A stretch of 64,000 bases of DNA from Halomonas sp. TA22 (lineage in GTDB: Bacteria > Pseudomonadota > Gammaproteobacteria > Pseudomonadales > Halomonadaceae), in assembly GCF_013009075.1 (NCBI RefSeq), contig NZ_CP053108.1, forward strand, positions 1,364,001 through 1,428,000, written 5' to 3'. The notes beneath the pieces were generated by a model. It saw nothing but the letters and a program-made list of their open reading frames with translations. It did no database searches and had not been told where the DNA came from. The position numbers and the translations under genes are program-made. Shown piece after piece: positions 1-8,480 of this stretch; positions within the stretch are counted from its first letter, which is position 1; each line of letters begins with the position of its first letter.

Positions 1-1
1 C

Positions 2-646
2 GGCTTGCATAGCCTCGAGCTGGGTTTTGGGCCGAGGCTATGCGACATGTCGCCCATTCGCCATCCGTTGCGTTGGGCGCCCACGCGTGAGCTCGCCGAA
101 CATTCCTCCACGCTGATCTGTCGTCCTGATAGCCTGCCTCTGCCGGATGAAACGCTGCAACTGGTGGTCATTCATCACCTGCTCGAGGTGCTGTCCAGGC
201 CACATCAGGTACTCCAGGAAGCTGCCCGGGTGACAGCCGATAGTGGTCGACTGATCATCTTTGGCTGGGAGCCGCTTGGTGTTTCGGGATGGGGAAGGCT
301 ATGGCCGAGTCGTCGGCCCCATCTTCCCTGGCGGGGGCACTGGCGAACGCCGGGTAGCCTTAGGGACTGGCTGGCATTTGTCGACTTCGAGATCGAGCGG
401 GTAGACTACTGCGGCTTTCATCTGCCAGGCACGCTGCCACGCAACGCAACGCTCGAGACCTTGGGCAGGCGCTACAACTTGCCATTTGGCGATACTTTCA
501 TGATACGTGCCAGGCGGCGTTCCCAGTTGGCCCGAATACAGCGTCCTAAACTTTCGCTTCGTTCTTCAGCGCTGGGTGGCGCTTCGCTGGGTGGGCAGGC
601 AACGAGGCTTGGACGAAAAACCGATAGGGTGACCGAAGGTGACTGA
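2..646 (+). CDS. SAM-dependent methyltransferase, 5'-truncated by window edge
   Basis: C-terminal part of a class I methyltransferase (Methyltransf_11 type). The frame is open to the left edge, so the true start lies upstream. Visible features are the motif around [20 protein letters not shown] (post-motif II region, acidic then hydrophobic strand) and a following strand [11 protein letters not shown] typical of the family; the SAM-binding glycine loop would be upstream. Its stop overlaps the GTG of rnhA by 8 bases, and the order methyltransferase-rnhA-dnaQ matches yafS-rnhA-dnaQ of other gammaproteobacteria. Substrate unknown. Confidence 0.8.
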   Translation, partial: GLHSLELGFGPRLCDMSPIRHPLRWAPTRELAEHSSTLICRPDSLPLPDETLQLVVIHHLLEVLSRPHQVLQEAARVTADSGRLIIFGWEPLGVSGWGRLWPSRRPHLPWRGHWRTPGSLRDWLAFVDFEIERVDYCGFHLPGTLPRNATLETLGRRYNLPFGDTFMIRARRRSQLARIQRPKLSLRSSALGGASLGGQATRLGRKTDRVTEGD

Positions 647-1097
647 CACCGTAATACCATACGTGACCGTGTATACCGATGGTGCCTGCCGCGGTAATCC
701 CGGCCCCGGGGGATGGGGAGCGGTGCTGATCAGTGGTCAGCACGAAAAGGCGCTCAAGGGCCATGAAGTGGTCACGACCAACAATCGCATGGAGCTGATG
801 GCAGCCATCATGGCGCTGCGCGAGCTCAAGCGGGAGTGCCAGGTCGCATTGTGGACCGACTCGCAATATCTGCGCAAAGGCATTACCGAGTGGATTCACA
901 ATTGGCAGAAGCGCGGCTGGAAAACCGCGACCAAGCAGCCGGTCAAGAATGCGGAGTTGTGGCGCGAACTGCTGGCCGAGACGCAACGCCACCGGGTCGA
1001 GTGGCATTGGGTCAAGGGCCACAGCGGCCACCCGGGCAACGAGCGTGCTGACCAGTTGGCCAACGAAGCGATCGATGAAGCGGCCGCGTTGACCTGA
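639..1097 (+). CDS. rnhA: Ribonuclease HI
   Basis: Cytoplasmic endonuclease that cuts the RNA strand of RNA-DNA hybrids (R-loops, primer removal). 152 residues, normal for the family. The four acidic catalytic residues are in place: D14 ([11 protein letters not shown]), E52 (NNRMEL), D74 (WTDSQYL) and D138 (GNERADQLA). Start is GTG, overlapping the upstream methyltransferase stop by 8 bases, which suggests translational coupling. dnaQ follows 37 bases later in the same direction. Confidence 0.97.
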   Translation: MTDTVIPYVTVYTDGACRGNPGPGGWGAVLISGQHEKALKGHEVVTTNNRMELMAAIMALRELKRECQVALWTDSQYLRKGITEWIHNWQKRGWKTATKQPVKNAELWRELLAETQRHRVEWHWVKGHSGHPGNERADQLANEAIDEAAALT

Positions 1098-1134
1098 AAG
1101 GGCATCGCGCGACGGATAATCAAGCGAGACACTC

Positions 1135-1890
1135 ATGCGACAGATCGTACTCGATACGGAAACCACCGGCATCGATCCCAAGGAAGGCCACCGCCTGATC
1201 GAGATAGGGGCAGTGGAGATGGTCAATCGCCGGTTTACCGGCAGGACATACCATCAATACATCAATCCGCAGCGTGAAATCGAGGCGGAGGCGATCGGCG
1301 TACATGGCATCACCAATGAGCGTGTCGCCAACGAGCCGCAATTTGATATCATCGCCGACGAATTCTGGACTTTCATCGAAGGAGCAGAGCTGGTAATCCA
1401 CAATGCGGCCTTCGATGTGGGTTTCATCGATCACGAACTCAGCATGCTCAACAACCGGCGGGGAGAGCCTAGACTGGGGCCGGTGGCGAGCCATTGCCGC
1501 GTTCTCGATACCTTGAAGCTGGCACGTGACAAGCACCCGGGGCAGCGCAATAGTCTGGATGCCCTATGCAAGCGCTACGACATCGACAATGGCCACCGTG
1601 TACTGCACGGCGCCTTGCTCGATGCCGAGATCCTCGCCGAGGTCTATCTGGCGATGACCGGCGGCCAGACGGCCCTCTCGCTTGACGCTAATGCCGCCAC
1701 GCAGACGAGCGATGCCGGACGCACGGGCATTCACAGGCTCGACCCGTCACGGCCGCGGTTGGCTGTCATCGTCCCTTCTGCCGACGAACTGGCCGCTCAT
1801 CAAGTCAAGCTGGCCCAGATTCGCGCTTCCGCCGGCCAGTGCCGGTGGGATGAGCTATCCGCCCTGGAGGGCGGCAGTGAGGTGCACTGA
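1135..1890 (+). CDS. dnaQ: DNA polymerase III epsilon subunit (proofreading exonuclease)
   Basis: 3'-5' proofreading exonuclease of the replicative polymerase core. 251 residues. DEDDh exonuclease motifs are visible: ExoI DTETTG with D7 and E9, ExoII HNAAFDVGF, and ExoIII HGALLDAEILAEVY with the H and final D. The last ~65 residues are a less conserved tail that in the family binds the alpha subunit. Its TGA overlaps the ATG of nudC (TGATG), so the two are probably co-translated; it is downstream of rnhA. Confidence 0.97.
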   Translation: MRQIVLDTETTGIDPKEGHRLIEIGAVEMVNRRFTGRTYHQYINPQREIEAEAIGVHGITNERVANEPQFDIIADEFWTFIEGAELVIHNAAFDVGFIDHELSMLNNRRGEPRLGPVASHCRVLDTLKLARDKHPGQRNSLDALCKRYDIDNGHRVLHGALLDAEILAEVYLAMTGGQTALSLDANAATQTSDAGRTGIHRLDPSRPRLAVIVPSADELAAHQVKLAQIRASAGQCRWDELSALEGGSEVH

Positions 1891-2669
1891 TGCTGAGGCG
1901 TGATCTCCCCCTCGATACGCGCCATGGCTATCTGATTCGTCTGGCCGATGGCCGCATTGCGCCGTCACCGGAAGGGCTTTTGTGGCATGCCCCGCAAGCG
2001 TGGCCGGATGAGGCCTTGCCGCTGGGCTACTGGCATGATGAGCCGATCGCGGTGAGCCTCGAGGCGAGTGAGGAGAGCAAGCACTGGCCTGACGGCCGTG
2101 AATGGCTAGCGCGCCTGCCTGAGTCGCACTATCCGCTGCTCTCCACGGTGCTTCAGCTAGGCCATTGGTGGCGCGATCACCGTTTCTGTGGACGCTGTGG
2201 TGCGCAGGCGATACGCCTCGATCATGAATTCGCAATGCATTGTGATGCCTGTGGCCATCGAAACTACCCGCGAATCTCACCCTGCATCATCACCTTGGTC
2301 ACCCATGGCGATGCCATGTTGCTGGCGCGTAGTCCACGCTTTCCGCCAGGCCGCTACTCGACGCTTGCCGGATTCATCGAGCCGGGTGAAGCGGCGGAGG
2401 AGGCGGTACGTCGGGAGGTGTTCGAAGAAGTCGGAGTGCAGGTGGGGCGCATCAGTTACTACCGAAGCCAGGCTTGGCCATTTCCCCATTCGCTGATGCT
2501 GGGCTTCTTCGCCGAGGCGGCGAGTCGCCGCATTCGTATCGACGAGAAGGAGATCGCCGATGCGGCCTGGTTCTCGCCACGTCAGCTACCGCAACTGCCG
2601 CCACCTTACTCGATCTCGCGGGCGCTGATCGAGTCGCACCTCCAGGCCGTGTCGCGAGATGGGCGTTGA
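1890..2669 (+). CDS. nudC: NADH pyrophosphatase (NudC)
   Basis: Hydrolyses NAD(H) to NMN(H) and AMP; family members also remove NAD caps from RNA. 259 residues. A four-cysteine zinc site is seen (C100, C103, C118, C121), then the Nudix box from about G161 to V183 (GFIEPGE...REVFEEVGV). The family signature SQPWPFPxS appears at 193-201 as SQAWPFPHS, with one Pro to Ala change. Overlaps the dnaQ stop by one base. Cytosolic. Confidence 0.95.
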   Translation: MLRRDLPLDTRHGYLIRLADGRIAPSPEGLLWHAPQAWPDEALPLGYWHDEPIAVSLEASEESKHWPDGREWLARLPESHYPLLSTVLQLGHWWRDHRFCGRCGAQAIRLDHEFAMHCDACGHRNYPRISPCIITLVTHGDAMLLARSPRFPPGRYSTLAGFIEPGEAAEEAVRREVFEEVGVQVGRISYYRSQAWPFPHSLMLGFFAEAASRRIRIDEKEIADAAWFSPRQLPQLPPPYSISRALIESHLQAVSRDGR

Positions 2670-2730
2670 CAAAGGGTGCTGGGTCTAAGGGGGAAATACC
2701 GCTGCCAAGGGGGAGACAGCGGTCAGTGCA

Positions 2731-3042
2731 TCAGCGATTCGGAAACAGGCTGGTCAGCTTGGTAGCCAGCATCACATTGCCGGTCGCTTTCAACTTGCCT
2801 GTCATGAAGGCCGTCATCCCGTTGATTTCGCCATTCATTACGCCCTTGAGCGTGTCGGTGGTCATGCTCAGCGTGACGGAAGGATCGTCGTGCTCGCCCT
2901 CCTGCACATTCAGAATGCCATCCTTCACCACCAGGTAGTAGTTGTCGGCATCGGTGAAGATGAACTGAAAGACCTCGTCCATGCCCTTGGCGGCGTCGGC
3001 GTCGAAACGGTTTTGCAGCTTGTCGATGATGGGATTGGCCAT
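2731..3042 (-). CDS. SCP2 sterol-binding domain protein
   Basis: 103-residue single-domain protein of the SCP2 (sterol carrier) fold. The pattern FIFTDADNYYLVVKDG, DPSVTLSMTTDTL and FMTGKLKATGNVMLATKL is typical of small bacterial SCP2 proteins, which are thought to bind hydrophobic ligands or lipids; the ligand here is unknown. AGGA lies 8-9 bases before the ATG. Convergent with nudC; the gap holds a CCGCTG/CAGCGG hairpin without a T-run. Confidence 0.85.
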   Translation of the reverse strand: MANPIIDKLQNRFDADAAKGMDEVFQFIFTDADNYYLVVKDGILNVQEGEHDDPSVTLSMTTDTLKGVMNGEINGMTAFMTGKLKATGNVMLATKLTSLFPNR

Positions 3043-3180
3043 ATCGCGATCCTATAGCAGAAGAAGAGAAGGAAAACTTGACCACGAGATGGAGCGTGGC
3101 ATGAGTGAGGTTATTTCAAACGGACGTTTGAGGCAACCCGGTGAGCCTCGACGATCATCTCAATAAACAAGGAGAGCCTT

Positions 3181-4227
3181 GTGAGCGAGTGGCTGAGCCA
3201 TTATGGCATGTTTTTGCTGCAGGTACTGACCCTGGTGGCAGGGGTGGGGCTGGTAGTGGCTCTGGTGAGCCGTCGTCGGAGCGGGGCGGGAGAGCGGACT
3301 CAGCTGTTGCTTGAAGATCTCAACGAGCGCTATCGCAAACGTCATCGTCGCGTGCGGCTGGAGGGAATGGCGTCGGCGCACCGCAAGGGGGCGATGAAAG
3401 CCTACCGTCGTGAAGACAAGCAGCGGCTCAAGGCGGCCAAGGGCGACGAGCATGAGGCGGTGAGCCAGCCCAATGTCTGGGTACTCGAGTTCCAGGGCGA
3501 TCTACGCGCCTCGGCCACGACACGGCTCGGTGAGGAGATATCGGCATTACTGGGGGCGGCGGAGCAGGGCGATGAAGTGGTTCTCCAGTTGGAGTCGGCC
3601 GGTGGTCTGGTACATGCCTATGGCCTCGCGTCGGCGCAGCTGGATCGGCTGCGCCACGCCGGGCTGACGCTGACCGTGTGCGTGGATAAGGTGGCGGCAA
3701 GTGGCGGCTACATGATGGCCTGCTGCGCCAATCGCATCCAGGTGGCTCCCTTCGCCGTGCTGGGGTCGATCGGCGTCGTAGCGCAGTTGCCCAACGTCAA
3801 CCGGCTGCTCAAGCGGCATGATATCGATGTGGAGATCATGACCGCGGGACGCTACAAGCGAACCTTGACCGTCTTCGGTGAAAATACCGAGGAGGGGCGC
3901 GAGAAGTTCAGCGAGAATCTCGAAAATACCCACCATTTGTTCAAGACGTTCGTGGCCGAGCGCCGGCCGGGAGTGGATATCGAGGCAGTCTCGACTGGGG
4001 AGATCTGGTACGGCAGCCAGGCCATCGATAACGGCCTGGCGGATCAGATCGGCACCTGCGAGGGGTATCTTCTGGAGCGCATGAAGACGGCCAGGGTAAT
4101 CAAGGTGAAGCTGGAGTCCCGCAGGTCGTTTGGAGAGCGGCTTGGCGTGGCCGTCTCTCATGGCGTTGAGCGCGCGGTGGAGCGAACCTTGGAGGCACTG
4201 GATGCCACGCGCTGGCTGCGGCGTTAA
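3181..4227 (+). CDS. sohB: Inner-membrane peptidase SohB (S49 family)
   Basis: 348-residue S49 signal-peptide-peptidase-like protease. One N-terminal membrane segment (about residues 8-29), a basic stretch, then the peptidase domain. The serine/lysine dyad of SppA-type enzymes is visible: S174 in AASGGYMMA and K226 in GRYKR. Start GTG at 3181 has AAGGAGAG a few bases upstream. Monocistronic by layout. Substrates not predictable. Confidence 0.93.
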   Translation: MSEWLSHYGMFLLQVLTLVAGVGLVVALVSRRRSGAGERTQLLLEDLNERYRKRHRRVRLEGMASAHRKGAMKAYRREDKQRLKAAKGDEHEAVSQPNVWVLEFQGDLRASATTRLGEEISALLGAAEQGDEVVLQLESAGGLVHAYGLASAQLDRLRHAGLTLTVCVDKVAASGGYMMACCANRIQVAPFAVLGSIGVVAQLPNVNRLLKRHDIDVEIMTAGRYKRTLTVFGENTEEGREKFSENLENTHHLFKTFVAERRPGVDIEAVSTGEIWYGSQAIDNGLADQIGTCEGYLLERMKTARVIKVKLESRRSFGERLGVAVSHGVERAVERTLEALDATRWLRR

Positions 4228-4261
4228 ACCTGCATGAGGGTGGCCTAGGGTTGGTGGCATC

Positions 4262-4576
4262 TCAGGGTGGATAGAGCTTCATCAAGGTGGCGATCAGTTG
4301 TCGTGCTTGCTCGCCCTGGAGCGAGTAGTAGATCGTTTGTGATGCGCGTCGGGTGGCGACCATCCCTTCCCGGCGCAGGATTGCCAGGTGCTGAGACAGA
4401 GCCGACTGGCTCAGGCTGAGCTTGGTATTGAGTTCAGTGACCGAAAGCTCCGATTCGTCGAGCAGACACAGGATTCGAAGGCGGTTTTCATTGGCCATGG
4501 CTTTCAATAACGCCGTGGCCTCCTTTAGCGTACTGTCTCCGGCGTCCAGGAATTGGGCGGCGTGGTGAGTACTCAT
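4262..4576 (-). CDS. ArsR-family transcriptional regulator
   Basis: 104-residue winged-helix repressor. The recognition region LSVTELNTKLSLSQSALSQHLAILRREGMV is a classic ArsR helix-turn-helix. The metal-binding ELCVCDL motif is absent and only one cysteine is present (LRILCLLDE), so it is neither a typical metal sensor nor a two-cysteine BigR-type sulfur sensor. Upstream lies a 13-bp palindrome that could be its operator. No obvious neighbouring target other than the divergent acyl-CoA synthetase. Confidence 0.88.
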   Translation of the reverse strand: MSTHHAAQFLDAGDSTLKEATALLKAMANENRLRILCLLDESELSVTELNTKLSLSQSALSQHLAILRREGMVATRRASQTIYYSLQGEQARQLIATLMKLYPP

Positions 4577-4926
4577 GGCAAAGCTCCCTAATATCCTTAA
4601 CGGCAGGGCCTGCAGTTAATAGCGAAATGATAATTAATCGAATTAACGCATGACCTCTTGCGAGTTGTATTCCATTGTAGTCCCTATTCATTTAGTAAAG
4701 CTTCAATAAGTTTGCCACCCCTTGTCAGACAGTGATTTAACGATTGGTCAATGGCATGAAGTTTTGACCAGTAATATAAGAGAATAAGTTGAGGAGGAGG
4801 TCACCATACGGTCGACTTTAGTCCTGCTCTATCCAATGGTAGGAAGGTAATTTCGCATACTTTCTCTAGAATCGAGTGTTATCCGAGCCAAACGCCTCGA
4901 CCCTGAGTTCGTCACGAGTAACCGCT
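4577..4926. promoter_or_regulatory. Divergent intergenic region, arsR / acyl-CoA synthetase
   Basis: About 350 bases of AT-rich DNA between divergent genes. It holds the perfect palindrome TTAATCGAATTAA (4634-4646), placed where an ArsR-type repressor could bind near its own promoter, a TTGACC box at 4764-4769 with no clear -10 at normal spacing, and a strong purine tract GAGGAGGAGG (4791-4800) followed by no standard start codon. Regulatory role is inferred from position only. Confidence 0.4.
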
Positions 4927-6837
4927 ATGAGTCGTTATCACGATATCTATCGTCACTCCCAGGAAGCGCCAGCGGCATTCTGGGCGCTGCAGGCTGAGCG
5001 TATCCCCTGGTTCACGCCCCCTTCGCAGATATTGGAGCATGACGAACATGGCCATGCCCGCTGGTTCGTGGATGGCGAAATGAATACCTGCCATGCGGCG
5101 CTGGATTATCAAATCGATCAGGGAAGAGGCGAGCAGGACGCTGTCATTTGGGACTCCCCCGTGACAGGCGCTAAACGCCGTCTGACCTATCGGCAGATGC
5201 GCGATGAGGTGGCCAGGCTGGCGGGAACGCTGATGGACCTGGGCGTAGGCCGGGGCGATCGCATTATCATCTATATGCCCATGGTGCCCGAGGCGCTGAT
5301 GGCCATGTATGCCTGTGCCCGATTGGGGGCGGTGCATTCGATGGTGTTTGGCGGCTTTGCCCCGCATGAGCTTGCGGTACGCATCGAGGATGCTGAGCCA
5401 AAGGTCATCCTGGCCGCCTCTTGTGGCGTCGAGGTCGAGCGTCTCGTGCCATACAAGCCGATACTCGACGAGGCGCTAACGCTCAGCCGTCATCAGCCAA
5501 GCGCATGCATGATTCTCCAGCGTGACATGATGCCTGCGACACTGGGTGAATTGGACCATGATTGGCTGTCACTGGTGGCCGGCGCCGTACCGGCCGAGTG
5601 CGTGCCGGTCAAGGCCACCGATCCGCTCTACATTCTCTATACCTCAGGCACCACCGGCAAACCCAAGGGAGTGATCCGCGACAACGGCGGACACGCCGTC
5701 GCCCTGCATTACTCGATGGAGACCATCTATGGCATGTCGCCAGGTGAGGTATTCTTCTCTGCCTCGGATGTCGGCTGGGTGGTGGGGCACTCCTATATCG
5801 TCTATGCCCCCTTGCTGTACGGATGCACTACGGTGGTATACGAAGGCAAGCCGGTCAAGACGCCGGATGCCGGTGCCTTCTGGCGCCTGATCGAGGAGTA
5901 CCAGGTCAAGGCCTTCTTCACCGCGCCTACGGCGTTTCGCGCTATCAAGAAGGAGGATCCGGACGGCAAATGGCTCGAGAAGTACGATATCTCGTCTCTG
6001 CGTGCGCTTTTTTTGGCTGGCGAGCGTCTCGATCCACCCACCTTCCATTGGCTCGAGGGCCTGCTCGACGTACCGGTGGTCGATCACTGGTGGCAAACCG
6101 AGACTGGCTGGCCGATCGCTGCCAATCTTCAGGGGCTTGAGCCAGTGCCTGCCAAGGCAGGATCGGCCACCTATCCGGTACCTGGATTCATGGTCGAGGT
6201 CCTCAACCGTGACGGCGAGCCGGCCGCTGCCGGTGAGCAGGGGAGCGTAGTGATACGCGAACCCATGCCCCCCGGATGCCTGGCGGGCATCTGGCGTGAT
6301 GCCAAGCGATTTCACAGCGCCTATATGGCCGCCTTTCCCGGCTACTACCTGACCGGGGATGGAGGTTACTTCGACCGCGAGGGGTATCTTTTCATCATGG
6401 GGCGTACCGATGACGTGATCAACGTCGCCGGTCATCGTCTCTCCACCGGCGAGATGGAGGAAGTGGTAGGCGCGCATCCTGCCGTGGCGGAGTGTGCGGT
6501 GATCGGCATTCACGATGCACTGAAAGGACAGGTGCCCGTGGGGTTGGTCATCCCCAAGGATGGTTTCGATGGCGATGAGGATGCGCTGGAGAAAGCGCTG
6601 ATTGCCTTGGTCCGTGAGCAGATTGGAGCGATTGCTTGCTTTCGCGAGGTTCTGGTGGTGCCGCGCTTGCCCAAGACGCGCTCCGGCAAGATTCTGCGCA
6701 AGCTGCTGCGTACCATTGCCGATGGCAAAGAGTACGGCATCCCCTCGACCATCGATGACCCCGCCAGTCTCGAGGATGTCCATGAGGCCATGTGCCAGCG
6801 CGATCTGGGGCTTGCCGCCCAGGCGCGTCCTCTCTAG
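4927..6837 (+). CDS. prpE: Propionyl-CoA/acetyl-CoA synthetase-type acyl-CoA ligase
   Basis: AMP-forming acyl-CoA synthetase of the PrpE/ACSS3 group (about 636 residues from this ATG), activating propionate or a similar short acid to its CoA ester. P-loop YTSGTTGKPKG at about 238-248; FFSASDVGWVVGHSYIVYAPLLYG and WWQTETGWP are typical of PrpE/ACS; the C-terminal KTRSGKILRK holds the adenylation lysine. A GTG at 4876 would add 17 residues without a better ribosome site, so the ATG starting MSRYHDIY is preferred. No methylcitrate genes are near, so substrate choice is uncertain. Confidence 0.85.
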   Translation: MSRYHDIYRHSQEAPAAFWALQAERIPWFTPPSQILEHDEHGHARWFVDGEMNTCHAALDYQIDQGRGEQDAVIWDSPVTGAKRRLTYRQMRDEVARLAGTLMDLGVGRGDRIIIYMPMVPEALMAMYACARLGAVHSMVFGGFAPHELAVRIEDAEPKVILAASCGVEVERLVPYKPILDEALTLSRHQPSACMILQRDMMPATLGELDHDWLSLVAGAVPAECVPVKATDPLYILYTSGTTGKPKGVIRDNGGHAVALHYSMETIYGMSPGEVFFSASDVGWVVGHSYIVYAPLLYGCTTVVYEGKPVKTPDAGAFWRLIEEYQVKAFFTAPTAFRAIKKEDPDGKWLEKYDISSLRALFLAGERLDPPTFHWLEGLLDVPVVDHWWQTETGWPIAANLQGLEPVPAKAGSATYPVPGFMVEVLNRDGEPAAAGEQGSVVIREPMPPGCLAGIWRDAKRFHSAYMAAFPGYYLTGDGGYFDREGYLFIMGRTDDVINVAGHRLSTGEMEEVVGAHPAVAECAVIGIHDALKGQVPVGLVIPKDGFDGDEDALEKALIALVREQIGAIACFREVLVVPRLPKTRSGKILRKLLRTIADGKEYGIPSTIDDPASLEDVHEAMCQRDLGLAAQARPL

Positions 6838-6883
6838 CGGCTAGTGCCAGCTGGCGATCAACGCGTTATCATAGCGGGCTGCT

Positions 6884-6904
6884 GACGCCACGATGCGTGG
6901 CGTC
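6884..6904 (+). other. GC-rich hairpin in yhhQ leader
   Basis: GACGCCAC (6884-6891) and GTGGCGTC (6897-6904) form a perfect 8-bp stem with a 5-base loop. No T-run follows, so it is a weak terminator candidate for the gene upstream or a structural element just 5' of the riboswitch aptamer. Confidence 0.4.
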
Positions 6905-6912
6905 TACCGTTG

Positions 6913-6948
6913 GCAGAGGGTTCCCTCACCCCTCGCATGAAAAAAGGC
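6913..6948 (+). promoter_or_regulatory. Candidate preQ1-I riboswitch controlling yhhQ
   Basis: The leader folds as the compact preQ1 class I aptamer: P1 formed by GAGGG (6916-6920) with CCCTC (6930-6934), loop TTCCCTCAC ending in the A-C that precedes the 3' arm (the C is the expected ligand-pairing base), then an A-rich tail ATGAAAAAAGG. The loop CCT can pair with AGG at 6945-6947 to make the P2 pseudoknot. That AGG is also the ribosome site, 6 bases before the ATG at 6954, so ligand binding would block translation. The gene controlled encodes a queuosine precursor transporter, which fits. Called by eye, not by a covariance model. Confidence 0.75.
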
Positions 6949-6953
6949 TCGCT

Positions 6954-7640
6954 ATGTTCGTCCTCACTCCCCGTCAGGCAAGCCGTTGCCTGATGGCACT
7001 GGTGGCATTTCACATCGCTGTGATTGCTGCCAGCAACTATCTCGTCCAGCTCCCCTTTACGCTGTTCGGTTTTCATACCACCTGGGGGGCGTTCAGCTTT
7101 CCCTTCATCTTTCTGGCAACCGACCTTACCGTCCGGTTGTTCGGCAAGCACACGGCCAGAGCGATCATTGCACGTGTGATGCTGCCCGCATTGGCAATCT
7201 CTTACGTGGTGTCGGTGGTGTTTCCCCGTGGAGGGTTCGCTGGGCTTGAAGCGTTAGGGGAGTGGAATCTTTTCGTGGCTCGCATTGCCCTGGCAAGCTT
7301 CATGGCTTATGTCTTGGGACAACTGCTCGATATCCACATCTTTGCCCGGCTGCGCAGCATGCGTGCCTGGTGGGTGGCGCCGGCCGTGTCGACGGTCTTT
7401 GGCAACCTTGCCGACACTTTTGCGTTCTTCTCGATCGCTTTCTATGCCAGCCCCGACCCGTTCATGGCGGCCAACTGGTTGGAGATCGCTTGGGTCGATT
7501 ACGTCATCAAGCTGGGAATCAGCCTGCTATTCTTCTTGCCGATGTATGGCTTGCTGCTCGGATGGCTGTCGCGCCGGCTGGTGGGGTGGACGGGACAGCA
7601 GGACCTGAAGCCCGGCCTGGCGGTGGGCGGGGATCGCTAA
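6954..7640 (+). CDS. yhhQ: Queuosine precursor transporter (YhhQ/COG1738, VUT family)
   Basis: 228-residue inner-membrane protein with about six hydrophobic segments; family members import preQ0/preQ1 for tRNA queuosine synthesis. Recognisable parts are AASNYLVQLPF, FLATDLTVRLFGKHTAR and VSTVFGNLADTFAFF, with the conserved charged residues inside membrane segments. The ATG at 6954 is chosen because a ribosome site (AAAAAGG) lies 6 bases upstream and because upstream in-frame sequence is low-quality coding. It is preceded by a candidate preQ1-I riboswitch that would close this ribosome site. Confidence 0.9.
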   Translation: MFVLTPRQASRCLMALVAFHIAVIAASNYLVQLPFTLFGFHTTWGAFSFPFIFLATDLTVRLFGKHTARAIIARVMLPALAISYVVSVVFPRGGFAGLEALGEWNLFVARIALASFMAYVLGQLLDIHIFARLRSMRAWWVAPAVSTVFGNLADTFAFFSIAFYASPDPFMAANWLEIAWVDYVIKLGISLLFFLPMYGLLLGWLSRRLVGWTGQQDLKPGLAVGGDR

Positions 7641-7663
7641 CACACACTGATCTGGAGGCGCTC

Positions 7664-8455
7664 ATGGCGCTCGAGCTTCACCACTTGGAGAGCGGAGACG
7701 AGGGCGTCCCGCTCGTCGTGATCCACGGCTTGCTGGGCAGTGCCGACAATTGGCGCTCGCATATCAAACAGTGGCAACAGCGGCGGCGGGTCGTGGCCGT
7801 CGATCTGCGCAACCATGGCCGCTCGCCGCATGCTGCGGGTATGCGCTATGCCGAGATGGCCGGAGATGTCCTGGCGCTGCTCGATAGACTCGAGATAACG
7901 ACATGCCATCTGCTCGGCCACTCCATGGGCGGCAAGGTTGCCATGACATTGGCGCGTCAGACGCCTGAACGAGTCGCTTCATTGATCGTTGCCGATATTG
8001 CACCGGTTACCTACCGCCATGGCCATGACGAGATATTTGGCGGGCTGCGACATGTGGAGGCCATTGCACCCACCAACCGCCGCGATGCCGATGCCCTGTT
8101 GGCCGAGTATGTCGAGGAGAAACCCATTCGACTGTTCCTGGCGACCAATCTGGTAAAACGAGAGGATGGCGTCATGCAATGGCGCGTCGGCCTCGATGAG
8201 ATCATGGCCGGTTACGAGGAGATACGCGGTCTGCCCGAGGGAGATCGTCCTTATGAGGGGGCCAGCCTGGTTCTGCGCGGCGGACGTTCGAACTATGTAC
8301 GTGACGATTTCCTGCCCCAGGTGCGTGAGGTCATGCCGGCGGCCAGGATCGTGACGCTGGACGCCGGGCACTGGCTCCACTCGGAACAGCCCGAGGCATT
8401 CCAGTCGGCGGTCAATGGCTTTCTCGAGACGCTTGAAGCCGAGGTGTCGAAGTAG
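7664..8455 (+). CDS. Alpha/beta hydrolase (YbfF-type esterase)
   Basis: 263-residue soluble alpha/beta hydrolase close to esterase YbfF. HGLLGSADNW forms the oxyanion region, the nucleophile is S87 in GHSMGGK, and DAGHWLHSEQP supplies the histidine. YbfF-like VAVDLRNHGRSPHA is present. ATG at 7664 follows TGGAGGCGCTC. It sits 23 bases after yhhQ and may be co-transcribed; physiological substrate unknown. Confidence 0.88.
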   Translation: MALELHHLESGDEGVPLVVIHGLLGSADNWRSHIKQWQQRRRVVAVDLRNHGRSPHAAGMRYAEMAGDVLALLDRLEITTCHLLGHSMGGKVAMTLARQTPERVASLIVADIAPVTYRHGHDEIFGGLRHVEAIAPTNRRDADALLAEYVEEKPIRLFLATNLVKREDGVMQWRVGLDEIMAGYEEIRGLPEGDRPYEGASLVLRGGRSNYVRDDFLPQVREVMPAARIVTLDAGHWLHSEQPEAFQSAVNGFLETLEAEVSK

Positions 8456-8480
8456 CTGCGCTAGCGCCGATGGCGCCATT

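Noticed and set aside
5644-6783. Minus-strand open frame of 379 codons in the acyl-CoA synthetase gene
   Set aside because: Antisense of a gene with complete synthetase motifs; no ribosome site or family pattern.
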